Both the position numbers and the translations under genes were made by a program. From Actinomycetes bacterium (lineage in GTDB: Bacteria; Actinomycetota; Actinomycetes; Mycobacteriales; Mycobacteriaceae): a DNA stretch of 46,429 nucleotides. Shown here piece by piece: positions 40,221 through 46,429 of the stretch. Position 1 is the stretch's first letter. Each line of letters opens with the position of its first letter. The DNA is taken from the NCBI GenBank assembly GCA_022600605.1, contig JAHZKD010000400.1:1-46429 (forward strand), read 5' to 3'. The notes under the pieces were generated by a model that saw nothing but the letters and a program-made list of their open reading frames with translations, was not told the origin of the DNA and ran no database searches.

Positions 40221-40406
40221 GTGGACATCACCAACCCCACCGACCCAACCGTTCTGGCGTCCCTGGCCTGGACCTGCGACCTGTGCCAGGCGCCGAAAGG
40301 GGAACTATGCACCAACCCGATCGAACCCGGGAAACCACTACCCGGACGAGCAGTGCACTACGGGCGGCTCATCGACCGGCGACGAGAACGCAAGGAGGAC
40401 AAGTGA
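40221..40406 (+). CDS. Small zinc-binding protein (61 aa)
   Basis: GTG 40221 lies right after the HNH stop. WTCDLCQAPKGELCTNPIEP and AVHYGRLIDRRRERK show the CxxC...C...H pattern (zinc knuckle) that recurs at the C-termini of several other proteins in this genome (44159, 45087). A shared nucleic-acid contact is possible. The stop overlaps the next GTG. Confidence 0.6.
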   Translation: MDITNPTDPTVLASLAWTCDLCQAPKGELCTNPIEPGKPLPGRAVHYGRLIDRRRERKEDK

Positions 40407-40594
40407 CACTCATCGAGGCTGCCGAACGGATCGGGCAGAAAGTGGTCTACCGGGCACCCCATGTCCCTGCTACAGCACCGGGCGATGAAGGTGTAATAAC
40501 CTCCGTTAACGCGCGGTACGTGTTCGTCCGGTACGGCTCAGACACCGGCAGCAGGGCCACCGAAGCAGCACACCTGACGGCGGTGGCACCGTGA
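40403..40594 (+). CDS. Small SH3-like protein (63 aa)
   Basis: GTG 40403 has a strong ribosome site AAGGAGG (40391-40397) and overlaps the stop before it. Beta-rich sequence (GQKVVYRAPHVPATAPGDEG, VITSVNARYVFVRYGSDTGS) resembles a compact SH3/KOW-like barrel. Its stop overlaps the helicase start, so it is co-translated and may assist it. Confidence 0.6.
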   Translation: MTLIEAAERIGQKVVYRAPHVPATAPGDEGVITSVNARYVFVRYGSDTGSRATEAAHLTAVAP

Positions 40595-41889
40595 ACTACC
40601 AAGAGTTCCTCGCGCGGAAGCAGGTTCGCGCCGAGAAACCCGGCCGCATTATCGAGCCCGCCGCCGTGCATCCGATGCTGCACGACTGGCAACGCGACCT
40701 CGTCGTCTGGGCAGTCGAAACCGGGCGGGCTGCACTGTGGGCCGACACCGGCATGGGCAAGACCGTGATGCAGTTGGAGTGGGTGCGGCTGTCCGCCGAC
40801 CGGGGGCGCGCCCTCGTCGTGGCCCCGCTGGCGGTGTGTCAGCAGACGGTGCGGGAAGCCGCCAAGCTTGGGCTACGCGCCCACTACGTCCGTGACAGCA
40901 GTGAAGTGAACCGCCTCGGCGTCAACGTCACCAACTACGAACGCCTACCGGGCATCAACCCGGGCCTATTCGATGCCGTCGTCCTCGACGAGTCGTCCAT
41001 CTTGAAGCAGTCGGACGGTAAGACCCGCTCCATGCTCATCGACTGGGCGCGCGAGATTCCGCACCGGCTCGCCTGCTCGGCCACCCCGGCACCGAATGAC
41101 CCCGAGGAGCTCACCAACCAGGCCGAATGGTTGGGCCGCATGTCCCGAACTCACATGCTCGCCGCGTATTTCGTTCACGATCAGGACGGGTGGAGACTCA
41201 AGGGGCATGCCCGCCGGCCGATGATTGAGTGGATGGCCCAGTGGGCTGTCGCGCTCACGAGACCGTCTGACGTTGGCGGCGACGATACCGGCTACATCCT
41301 GCCCGGTTTGGATGTAGTGCCCGAGATTGTGCACGCCGAGATAGAGACCGAGGGGCAACTGTTCGCCACCGACATCGGAGGAGTGACGGGCCGCTCCCAG
41401 TTGCGCCGGCAGACACTGGAGGCGCGGGTCGACCGGGCCGCGAAACTGGTGGCCAACGAGCCTGGACCGTGGATTATGTGGTGTGCGCTGAACGCTGAGG
41501 CTGAGGCGCTCGCGGCGGCGATACCGGGCGCGGTGAACGTCCACGGGGCGTTAGAGCCTGACGAGAAGGCGCGGCTGTTGCTGGGTTTCGCTGACGGCGA
41601 CTTCGACGTGCTCATCAGTAAGCCCTCGATTGCCTCGCAGGGGCTGAATTATCAGCACTGCGCACGGATGGCGTTCGTTGGCCTCGGTGACAGCTACGAG
41701 CAGTACTACCAGGCGATTCGACGCTGCTACAGGTACGGGCAGCAGCGGGTGGTACGGGCGCACGTCATCGTGTCCGATCTCGAATCACAAATCGCGGCGA
41801 ACGTGGCGCGCAAGGAGAAGCAGGCGGGTCGAATCACAGCCGCGCTGGTCGCTGAGATGCGGCGAACCAGGTTGGCGGTGTCAGCGTGA
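40591..41889 (+). CDS. SNF2/DEAD-type helicase
   Basis: A 432-aa protein; GTG 40591 overlaps the previous stop. Helicase motifs: Q-like HDWQRDLVVWAVE, I ADTGMGKT (about residues 52-59), II VVLDESS, III CSATPAPND, V SKPSIASQGLNYQHC and VI QAIRRCYRYGQQR. Compact two-domain SNF2-like ATPases of this type are often encoded next to a DNA methyltransferase in phages, as here (42605). It may remodel replication or transcription complexes or act with the methylase against restriction. Motifs are complete. Confidence 0.9.
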   Translation: MNYQEFLARKQVRAEKPGRIIEPAAVHPMLHDWQRDLVVWAVETGRAALWADTGMGKTVMQLEWVRLSADRGRALVVAPLAVCQQTVREAAKLGLRAHYVRDSSEVNRLGVNVTNYERLPGINPGLFDAVVLDESSILKQSDGKTRSMLIDWAREIPHRLACSATPAPNDPEELTNQAEWLGRMSRTHMLAAYFVHDQDGWRLKGHARRPMIEWMAQWAVALTRPSDVGGDDTGYILPGLDVVPEIVHAEIETEGQLFATDIGGVTGRSQLRRQTLEARVDRAAKLVANEPGPWIMWCALNAEAEALAAAIPGAVNVHGALEPDEKARLLLGFADGDFDVLISKPSIASQGLNYQHCARMAFVGLGDSYEQYYQAIRRCYRYGQQRVVRAHVIVSDLESQIAANVARKEKQAGRITAALVAEMRRTRLAVSA

Positions 41890-42024
41890 TTTGCCGTAGC
41901 GGGTCAGGAACCGCACCACAGCATCGGTCACCGTCTCACCACGTTGCGCGGCCTCATGTTTCGCGGCCTGCCACACGTCATCGGGGACGCGGATGGAGCG
42001 CGGCGGGGTGTGGGTTTCGCGCAT
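41881..42024 (-). CDS. Ribbon-helix-helix DNA-binding protein (47 aa)
   Basis: The last gene of a three-gene leftward unit. ATG 42024 shares a base with the stop of the gene before it. The frame is open further upstream, but that part is antisense-like. RSIRVPDDVWQAAKHEAAQR with GETVTDAVVRFLTRYGKSR is the classic RHH fold: a beta strand followed by two helices. It probably binds a palindrome as dimers, perhaps the operator at 42563. It overlaps the helicase 3' end by 9 nt on the opposite strand. Confidence 0.75.
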   Translation of the reverse strand: MRETHTPPRSIRVPDDVWQAAKHEAAQRGETVTDAVVRFLTRYGKSR

Positions 42025-42293
42025 CACAGCTCCGGGGCTGCGAGTGCCGCGATAACTCCGGCGATCCGGTGCCCACCCCATGCGGGCGACAGGTGAAGCA
42101 GCTCCACGCATCCGCCGGGCAGCGCGTACTCAAACTCGATGCGAACCGTCTCGTCCTGTTCGTGAATGCTGACGCTGTTGCCGTATTCGTCCTCGCGGAC
42201 GTTGTTGACGTTCTTCCAGTTGTGCGGGGTTGTCCAGCCGTCGTCTTCGAGTGCGGCGACGATCTCGGCGGTGATGCTGGTCGTGGTGGTCAT
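42024..42293 (-). CDS. Hypothetical protein (89 aa), leftward unit
   Basis: ATG 42293 starts a small acidic protein: an N-terminal helix (SITAEIVAALEDDGWTTPHN), then beta strands (NSVSIHEQDETVRIEFEYAL, CVELLHLSPAWGG) and a C-terminal hydrophobic helix. No family recognised. It is tightly linked (one-base overlap) to the RHH gene, so it may be its partner, for example the second part of a regulator or toxin-antitoxin-like pair. That is only inference. Confidence 0.6.
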   Translation of the reverse strand: MTTTTSITAEIVAALEDDGWTTPHNWKNVNNVREDEYGNSVSIHEQDETVRIEFEYALPGGCVELLHLSPAWGGHRIAGVIAALAAPEL

Positions 42294-42305
42294 GTCGGAT
42301 GCCTT

Positions 42306-42548
42306 TCAGTTGGCGGGGAAGGTGCAGAAGCGGTCGGTGGTGGTGATGCCACCGTGGCTGCGCGCCCCTGCGCGCTCGATGGCGTTGTGGATCTGGGCGT
42401 AGCTGCCGTAGGTGGTGCGCCGGCGGGCCATCGCGTACTGCTGCTCGACAACGGCGCCCATTTCGTCGTAGCTGACGGTCTGTCCGGCGAACATGGCGAG
42501 AAGAGTGTCGGCGGTGCTAGTGGCGATCCGGCTGGCTGGTTTGTTCAT
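42306..42548 (-). CDS. Hypothetical protein (80 aa), first leftward gene
   Basis: ATG 42548 starts next to the operator-like region, facing left. Helical sequence (ATSTADTLLAMFAGQTVSYD, EMGAVVEQQYAMARRRTTYG, SYAQIHNAIERAGARSHGG) looks like a small DNA-binding or helical bundle protein. It is 12 bp from the next gene of the leftward unit. No family recognised. Confidence 0.6.
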   Translation of the reverse strand: MNKPASRIATSTADTLLAMFAGQTVSYDEMGAVVEQQYAMARRRTTYGSYAQIHNAIERAGARSHGGITTTDRFCTFPAN

Positions 42549-42562
42549 GTCGAAAGTCTAGC

Positions 42563-42587
42563 ACGTGTATATACACGTGTACATACA
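42563..42587. promoter_or_regulatory. Operator-like palindrome between divergent genes
   Basis: ACGTGTATATACACGT (42563-42578) is a perfect 16-bp palindrome. It overlaps a second related element, ACACGTGTACATACAC (42573-42588), so TGTAYATACA-type half sites repeat about one helical turn apart. The region is only 56 bp, between the leftward unit (42548) and the methyltransferase (42605). It is a natural operator for the RHH protein and would cover both promoters. Confidence 0.7.
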
Positions 42588-42604
42588 CAATGGAGGTTAC
42601 TTTC

Positions 42605-43564
42605 ATGACCGACTACATCACCGACGAAGCACACGGCATGAACTGGCGCCTACTGCTCGGCGATTCATGCGAGCGGCTATCCGAACTCGAAACCGAGTCA
42701 GTCGACCTGTCCATCTGCTCGCCACCATTCGCGAGCCTGTTCACCTACAGCCCCTCGGTGCGCGACCTCGGCAACGCTGCCACCCGAACAGAGTTCCTAG
42801 AGCACTACAGCTTCATCATCGCCGAACAGCTCCGCGTCACGAAACCAGGACGGCTGGCCTGCATCCACGTCCAACAACTGACCACCTCGAAAACCACCCA
42901 CGGCTACATGGGCATGACCGACTTCCGCGGCGAGGTCATTCGCGCATTCCAAGACGGCGGCTGGCAATTCAACGGTGAAGTCACAGTATGGAAAGACCCG
43001 CAAGCACAATCCATCCGCACCCGCTCCCACGCCCTCGCGTTCGCCACCAAGAACCGCGACAGCGCCGGAACCCGGCCCGCACTGGCTGACTACCTGCTGC
43101 TGTTCAAGAAGCCCGGAGATAACACTGTCCGCATCAAGAACGATGTCAGCAACGACGAATGGATCGAATGGGCGTCACCCATCTGGACTGACCACCACGA
43201 CGGCGGCTGGCTCGCCGAAGACGGCAACATCTGCCCCGTCTGGTACGGCATCCGTGAAACCGACACCCTCAACGTTCGCGCGGGCCGCGAGGACGCCGAC
43301 GAGCGCCATATCTGCCCGCTGCAACTCGGATTCATCGAGCGATGCGTCCGGCTGTGGTCTAACCCCGGCGAGCTGGTCCTCACACCGTTCGCCGGCATCG
43401 GTTCGGAGCTATACCAAGCCGTAAAGCTCGGCCGCCGCGCCGTTGGCATCGAATTGAAACCCTCGTACTGGCGCACCGCCGTGGACAACCTGACCCGCCT
43501 CGAATCCGAAATGGAAGCCCCGTCACTGTTCGACCTCGACGAGGCGGTGCCCCTCGATGCCTGA
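42605..43564 (+). CDS. DNA methyltransferase (N4/N6, beta-type)
   Basis: A 319-aa protein; ATG 42605 has the ribosome site GGAGG (42592-42596) at 8-nt spacing, so the ATG at 42590 is rejected. Motif order is that of beta-class enzymes: catalytic SICSPPFASL (SPPF, about residues 37-46) comes before the SAM-binding LTPFAGIGSELYQA (about 263-276). SPPF is more usual for N4-cytosine enzymes than the DPPY of adenine enzymes. It may protect phage DNA from restriction, and is paired with the helicase. Confidence 0.9.
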   Translation: MTDYITDEAHGMNWRLLLGDSCERLSELETESVDLSICSPPFASLFTYSPSVRDLGNAATRTEFLEHYSFIIAEQLRVTKPGRLACIHVQQLTTSKTTHGYMGMTDFRGEVIRAFQDGGWQFNGEVTVWKDPQAQSIRTRSHALAFATKNRDSAGTRPALADYLLLFKKPGDNTVRIKNDVSNDEWIEWASPIWTDHHDGGWLAEDGNICPVWYGIRETDTLNVRAGREDADERHICPLQLGFIERCVRLWSNPGELVLTPFAGIGSELYQAVKLGRRAVGIELKPSYWRTAVDNLTRLESEMEAPSLFDLDEAVPLDA

Positions 43565-43694
43565 CGCCGAGCGTCACACCCGCTACCGCCAGGGCCTCTG
43601 CGTCGACTGCGGACAGAAACGCTACTCAGCCGGAAGATCCCGCTGCACGGAATGCCACAACACATGGGTGCGAACAGAACAAGGGGAGGGGTAA
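43557..43694 (+). CDS. Zinc-ribbon mini-protein (45 aa)
   Basis: ATG 43557 overlaps the methylase by 8 nt. RQGLCVDCGQKRYSAGRSRC, then TECHN gives two Cys-x2-Cys pairs about 12 residues apart, a minimal zinc ribbon. It is basic and could bind nucleic acid. The stop TAA overlaps the ATG of the next gene by one base. Confidence 0.6.
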   Translation: MPDAERHTRYRQGLCVDCGQKRYSAGRSRCTECHNTWVRTEQGEG

Positions 43695-44158
43695 TGGACA
43701 TCAAGTTCGAAGACCTACCTGAAGCCACTCAGAACTACGTCCGGTTCCGTGCCACCAAAGATCCCATCGAAGCGTTCAACCTCTTCATCCGCCAGTGGGT
43801 TTCACCAGCCATGCACGCCCACTTACTCGACGATGACGACAACGACGCCCAATGGATGCGCGACCGCATTGAACATGCCATCCAGGACGCCGGGGGCAAC
43901 CCGCCCGACCGTGTGTTCATCGACGACCGCGGCCACCGCTGGGAATGGTGCGGCGGCGAACAAGGGACATGGGCATGGCGGATGACCACGACCTCGATGC
44001 CTGGCGCCTCTCGCGTCCACCCCGTCGTGCCCTGCCCCACCTGCTACGCCCCCGCTGGGTTGGCATGTGAAGACGCCGACGGCTACCGGCAACCACAAGC
44101 CCCACACCCGGCCCGCATCGAAGCGTTCTACGACACAACCGAGTACAGGGGGCAGTAG
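43694..44158 (+). CDS. Hypothetical protein with C-terminal zinc motif (154 aa)
   Basis: ATG 43694 follows GGGGAGGGG. The N-terminal half is acidic and helical (DLPEATQNYVRFRATKDPIE, DNDAQWMRDRIEHAIQDAGG). A beta segment (RVFIDDRGHRWEWCGGEQGT) follows, then the zinc motif CPTCYAPAGLACEDADGYRQ with HPARIEAF. The same HPARI ending occurs in the protein at 45087, so the motif is shared between early proteins. Confidence 0.65.
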   Translation: MDIKFEDLPEATQNYVRFRATKDPIEAFNLFIRQWVSPAMHAHLLDDDDNDAQWMRDRIEHAIQDAGGNPPDRVFIDDRGHRWEWCGGEQGTWAWRMTTTSMPGASRVHPVVPCPTCYAPAGLACEDADGYRQPQAPHPARIEAFYDTTEYRGQ

Positions 44159-44308
44159 ATGGCCGCCTGCGAAGAGTGCTGGGCGAAGGCATACACCATC
44201 GCCGCACGGACCGGACAACACCAAGCCGACATCTACCGAGAACTCATACGCCAAGGACGCAACCACTGCCACGGACTCAACGACGAGCAAGACGGAGACG
44301 AAGTGTGA
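44159..44308 (+). CDS. Small conserved-type early protein (49 aa)
   Basis: ATG 44159 directly follows the previous TAG. MAACEECWAKAYTIAARTGQ, then HQADIYRELIRQGRNHCHG has Cys-x2-Cys and His/Cys ligands. Proteins beginning CEECWxxA are common in mycobacteriophage early regions. It overlaps the replication gene start by 4 nt. Confidence 0.6.
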   Translation: MAACEECWAKAYTIAARTGQHQADIYRELIRQGRNHCHGLNDEQDGDEV

Positions 44309-45090
44309 CAGCACGCAAAGACCCGAGATTGTTCATCAAAGTGATGCTGGATTTCGCCGAGAACGAGAAGATTCTACCGCTGTCTGATGCTGCGTTCCGG
44401 GCGCTCATTGAGATGACGCTTTGGTCCCGCGCAAGGGAGTCTGACGGCTGGCTAGCAAGTCGCTTAGCTCTCGCTAAGTGGTCGCTAGAAGTTTTGGACG
44501 AACTGAGCACCAATCACCCCACTAAACCGTCGCTAATTGCATCCGAAAATGGCTGGCAGATACACGATTACGCCGAACATCAAGAGACAAAGGCCGACAT
44601 TGAGGCCAGGCGTGAACGTAACAGACGCGCAGGCCAGAAGGGTGGTTTAGCAAAAGGGAAGCGAAGTGCTAAGCGCAGCGCTAAGCAAACCGCTAGCAAC
44701 TCGCCTAGCGAAAAGGAAGCAGAGATAGAGATAGATGCTTTATCTCCTAACGGAGATAAAGCGGTGGCACCTTCACGCTCAAAACCCCGGAAACGCATCA
44801 CCGAGGACTACATGCCGCTGCGCGGCACCATCGACAAGCTGCGCACCGACAACCCCCACCTGACCGACCCGCAACTTAAACGACTCCACGAAGACTTCGT
44901 CCTCTACTGGCAGGGCCAAGGCCGACCCATGGCCGACTGGGAAGCCACATGGCTTCGCTGGATGCGCAAAGAGGCCGCGAAACTGCGCGGCACGCGCGAC
45001 GGCACCACCGGAACCGTATCCACCGCCGACAAACGCGCCGCCGAAACCCAAGCGCTCAAGCTCGTCCCTCGCAGATTGGAGATCGAATGA
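44305..45090 (+). CDS. Replication initiation protein, lambda-O-like position
   Basis: A 261-aa protein; GTG 44305 overlaps the stop before it (GTGTGA). The N-terminal domain (RLFIKVMLDFAENEKILPLS, AAFRALIEMTLWSRARESDG, QIHDYAEHQETKADIEAR) is the winged-helix fold of phage replisome organisers. A basic Ser/Lys linker follows (KRSAKRSAKQTASNSP). The C-terminal domain (RLHEDFVLYWQGQGRPMADW, EATWLRWMRKEAAKL) resembles the DnaD/helicase-recruiting part. Iterons and a hairpin lie inside the gene, as in the lambda O origin. The gene downstream may load the helicase. Confidence 0.8.
   Translation: MTARKDPRLFIKVMLDFAENEKILPLSDAAFRALIEMTLWSRARESDGWLASRLALAKWSLEVLDELSTNHPTKPSLIASENGWQIHDYAEHQETKADIEARRERNRRAGQKGGLAKGKRSAKRSAKQTASNSPSEKEAEIEIDALSPNGDKAVAPSRSKPRKRITEDYMPLRGTIDKLRTDNPHLTDPQLKRLHEDFVLYWQGQGRPMADWEATWLRWMRKEAAKLRGTRDGTTGTVSTADKRAAETQALKLVPRRLEIE
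44451..44488 (+). repeat. Iteron array 1: four GCTA units, 11-bp period
   Basis: GCTAGC (44451), GCTTAGC (44462), GCTAAG (44473) and GCTAG (44484) begin exactly 11 bp apart. Eleven is not a codon multiple, so the repetition is in the DNA, not the protein. One helical turn spacing puts all sites on the same face, as expected for binding of an initiator. Confidence 0.75.
44668..44709 (+). repeat. Iteron array 2: GCTAAGC/GCTAGC units
   Basis: GCTAAGC (44668), GCTAAGC (44680), GCTAGC (44692) and GCCTAGC (44703) are spaced 12, 12 and 11 bp. They lie in the linker-coding part of the initiator gene. Part of this array follows the SAKR-SAK protein repeat, so it is weaker evidence on its own than array 1. 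Confidence 0.65.
44737..44762. other. Origin-type hairpin with A/T-rich arms
   Basis: GCTTTATCTCC (44737-44747) and GGAGATAAAGC (44752-44762) pair perfectly over 11 bp around TAAC. Just before it lies the A/T- and purine-rich AGAGATAGAGATAGATGC. With the two iteron arrays this gives the parts of a theta origin (binding sites, unwinding region, hairpin), all inside the initiator gene. Confidence 0.7.
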
Positions 45091-45572
45091 ACCGCAACGA
45101 CGTCATCGACGTACTCACCGTCGTAGCCGCTGCCACCCGGCGCACAGTCGGCGAGTCAGACGTCGATGTCTGGCAAGCCGTCATCGGAGACTGCGACAAG
45201 CACCTCGCCCTGCAAGCCGTCCGCGACCACCTACGCCACAAGCCAGGCGTGTGGCTCGAACCCGGCCACGTCTACGAGGGGGCCCGCGCGATCCGCCGCG
45301 ACCAGCTAGCCCGCGAACCAGACGCCATGCGCGAAGCCCGCCAGAAAGCACTCGAAGCCAAAGCTGCCGAGCAGGTGCAGGAGCTGGCCGACCGCAAGGG
45401 GCTCCCGACATTCGAGCGCCCGAAGCCGACGCCGAACAACCCGTCACTGATCCGCTGCCCCTGGTGCAAGGCTGGAGTGGGGCAGCCGTGCGTGATACCC
45501 CGCAGCAGCCAACGACTCTCGAAGCGCCGCTACCACCCCGCCCGTATCGACGCCGCGAAGGCCGCAGCATGA
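45087..45572 (+). CDS. Helicase-loader-like protein with zinc motif
   Basis: A 161-aa protein with ATGA overlap to the initiator. The helical N-terminus (MNRNDVIDVLTVVAAATRRT, VDVWQAVIGDCDKHLALQAV) and the EPGHVYEGARAIRRDQLARE segment resemble small actinophage replisome proteins that follow the initiator. The C-terminus has the zinc motif CPWCKAGVGQPCVIPRSSQR and HPARIDAAK. The likely role is helping load the host replicative helicase. No ATPase motif is present, so it is not a DnaC-type loader. Confidence 0.6.
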   Translation: MNRNDVIDVLTVVAAATRRTVGESDVDVWQAVIGDCDKHLALQAVRDHLRHKPGVWLEPGHVYEGARAIRRDQLAREPDAMREARQKALEAKAAEQVQELADRKGLPTFERPKPTPNNPSLIRCPWCKAGVGQPCVIPRSSQRLSKRRYHPARIDAAKAAA

Positions 45573-45773
45573 CCCGCCACACCAGCCCAGCTGCCCCGCT
45601 GAGACGCGAACCCGAGGTTTTGGTCCCCACCTACCGTGCAACGCCAAAACGAGGCGCAGAACGGCACACGGGCCGCATGACACCCCTGCCGCCCTACCGT
45701 CACCGCGCTCTGGCGGTGTTCGGTGCACTCATCGCGGCCCGCGGTGCTCACGTTGAATCCGCGGGCTGGGGCG
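45569..45773 (+). CDS. Basic hypothetical protein, end uncertain
   Basis: ATG 45569 overlaps the previous stop (ATGA). The first 60 codons (MTRHTSPAAPLRREPEVLVP, YRATPKRGAERHTGRM) have coding-type third positions. The frame has no stop until 46303, and from about 45774 it runs as a shadow of the NlpC/P60-like gene. Either the gene truly ends by frameshift into the next frame, or its own stop was lost. The end given is where the next gene starts. Confidence 0.4.
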
Positions 45774-46148
45774 ATGCCGCTCCCCGAAGTGGTGTCCACG
45801 ATCGCGGAGTCGGGTGGGCATTACCGGCCGGGTGGGGCGTCGTTGGCGGGCGCGGACTGTTCGGGGCTGGTGTCGGTGGCGCAGTCGTTGGCAATGGGGG
45901 AGCCGGTGCGGCGGCTCGGCAGCACCCACACCCTGCTTGCTGGGGCGTGGCCGCACGCCATCCCCGGCGCCACCCGGGACGACCGTTTTGTAATCGGCGT
46001 CAACCCGCAACACATGGTCGCCCGGGTGGGTGGGGTCCGCATCGAAGCAACGTGCTGCGGCAGGCCGTTCAAGGTTGGGCCGTCCGCGGCGTCACCGTTC
46101 GACCCGCAATTCACCCAATACCGGATAGACGAGGCGGTGCTGGCATGA
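45774..46148 (+). CDS. NlpC/P60-like cysteine peptidase
   Basis: A protein of about 124 aa from ATG 45774 (GTG 45723 would add 17 residues). LPEVVSTIAESGGHYRPGGA then SLAGADCSGLVSVAQSLAMG contains the catalytic Cys in the DCSGLV motif of NlpC/P60 enzymes. The later HTLLAGAWPHAIPG or NPQHMVARVGGVRIEATCCG would provide the His. Phage forms act on cell-wall peptides in tails or lysis. Its place in the early region, far from both, is unusual. The stop overlaps the next ATG. Confidence 0.6.
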   Translation: MPLPEVVSTIAESGGHYRPGGASLAGADCSGLVSVAQSLAMGEPVRRLGSTHTLLAGAWPHAIPGATRDDRFVIGVNPQHMVARVGGVRIEATCCGRPFKVGPSAASPFDPQFTQYRIDEAVLA

Positions 46149-46303
46149 GTTTCCGTCAGCGTGACGACGGCTACCGGTGGTGCGCCTGCTTTCAAACCTG
46201 GCAGCCGCCGAGCGAGTCCCGTACGTGCGAGGCGGGCGGGTGTCCCGAACTCGCTGACGCTGTTCACGACCACTGCTACGGAGGCGGAGAGGCCGATGCA
46301 TGA
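46145..46303 (+). CDS. Cysteine-rich small protein (52 aa)
   Basis: ATG 46145 overlaps the stop before it (ATGA). DDGYRWCACFQTWQPPSESR, then CEAGGCPELADAVHDHCYGG holds five cysteines and two histidines, probably binding zinc. It overlaps the last gene of the window by 8 nt. No family recognised. Confidence 0.55.
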   Translation: MSFRQRDDGYRWCACFQTWQPPSESRTCEAGGCPELADAVHDHCYGGGEADA

Positions 46304-46429
46304 CCCAGAAGTCCTAGCGCACAGGGTCTCAATACCCCAGCCGGGGAAGCGATACGGTGTCGAGCTGATCAACGTCTGGCACCACGAACCCGGTGGCCGC
46401 GACGCACTCACCGTATGCAAGCGCGACAC
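46296..46429 (+). CDS. Partial gene running off the right edge
   Basis: ATG 46296 is chosen because the overlapping ATG at 46300 reads only five codons before a stop. The 44 visible residues (HDPEVLAHRVSIPQPGKRYG, VELINVWHHEPGGRDALTV) are soluble and unrecognised. The frame does not match the truncated gene at position 1 if the ends are simply joined, so either some bases are missing at the ends or they belong to different genes. Confidence 0.5.
   Translation, partial: MHDPEVLAHRVSIPQPGKRYGVELINVWHHEPGGRDALTVCKRD

Noticed and set aside
41881..42608. Rightward 240-aa frame across the leftward genes
   Set aside because: Val/Gly-rich shadow. The minus strand encodes an RHH protein and two ordered small proteins with good starts.
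45251..46303. One continuous 350-codon frame
   Set aside because: It mixes the 3' part of one gene, a shadow of the peptidase gene and the small Cys-rich protein. The central part is Gly/Arg/Pro noise.

Overview
The window is an almost complete genome of a temperate, long-tailed (siphovirus) actinobacteriophage. Evidence for this is the high GC content, the packed rightward genes joined by ATGA/GTGA overlaps, a tape-measure gene of about 3.8 kb preceded by a -1 frameshift pair, a two-domain endolysin, a tyrosine integrase beside a divergent repressor, and a WhiB-like protein. A DUF732-like secreted protein, a family mostly seen in mycobacteria, points to Mycobacterium or a close mycolic-acid relative as host. 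No mycolyl-arabinogalactan esterase (LysB) was recognised. Both ends cut through genes.

Layout. 1-844: the tail end of the early operon. 978-6966: a sugar cassette with a CgeB-like glycosyltransferase, a sugar nucleotidyltransferase, a sulfotransferase-like protein, an exostosin-like transferase, GT-A and GT-B transferases and a GT25-like transferase. These could build and attach a decorated glycan to the virion or host surface. 6986-8027: a small protein, a terminase-linked HNH nuclease, a tail-adaptor-like protein and a repeat-bearing leader. 8028-16064: terminase, portal, MuF-like protein, an RMF-like small protein, scaffold, capsid and connectors. 16147-16725: an HNH/AP2 homing endonuclease. 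16842-29727: tail genes, including the frameshifted chaperones, tape measure, minor tail proteins and a beta-helix tailspike. 29724-33405: lysis genes, small membrane proteins and an ATP-grasp enzyme. 33406-35015: a terminator, inverted repeats, integrase and repressor (leftward) and the divergent control region. 35016-46429: early genes (Xis/Cro-like, DnaQ-like exonuclease, DUF732, WhiB, ERF annealing protein, HNH, SNF2-type helicase, DNA methyltransferase, replication initiator with iterons, helicase-loader-like protein, NlpC/P60-like protein) and many tiny zinc-binding or membrane proteins. Three leftward genes lie between the helicase and the methyltransferase.

The most unusual signal is at 24765-24804. 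A perfect 18-bp stem with a GAAA loop interrupts a conserved minor tail gene, and the two halves are in different frames. Matching valine codons flank the interruption so that skipping 47 or 50 nt restores the family sequence without a seam. A frameshifted NUMOD4/HNH homing endonuclease lies antisense at the 3' end of the same gene. This resembles the T4 gene 60 translational-bypass/MobE cassette, but in an actinophage tail gene. Other leads are an armless integrase overlapping a repressor (possible integration-dependent immunity), a lambda-O-like origin inside the initiator gene, and the glycan/sulfotransferase cassette.
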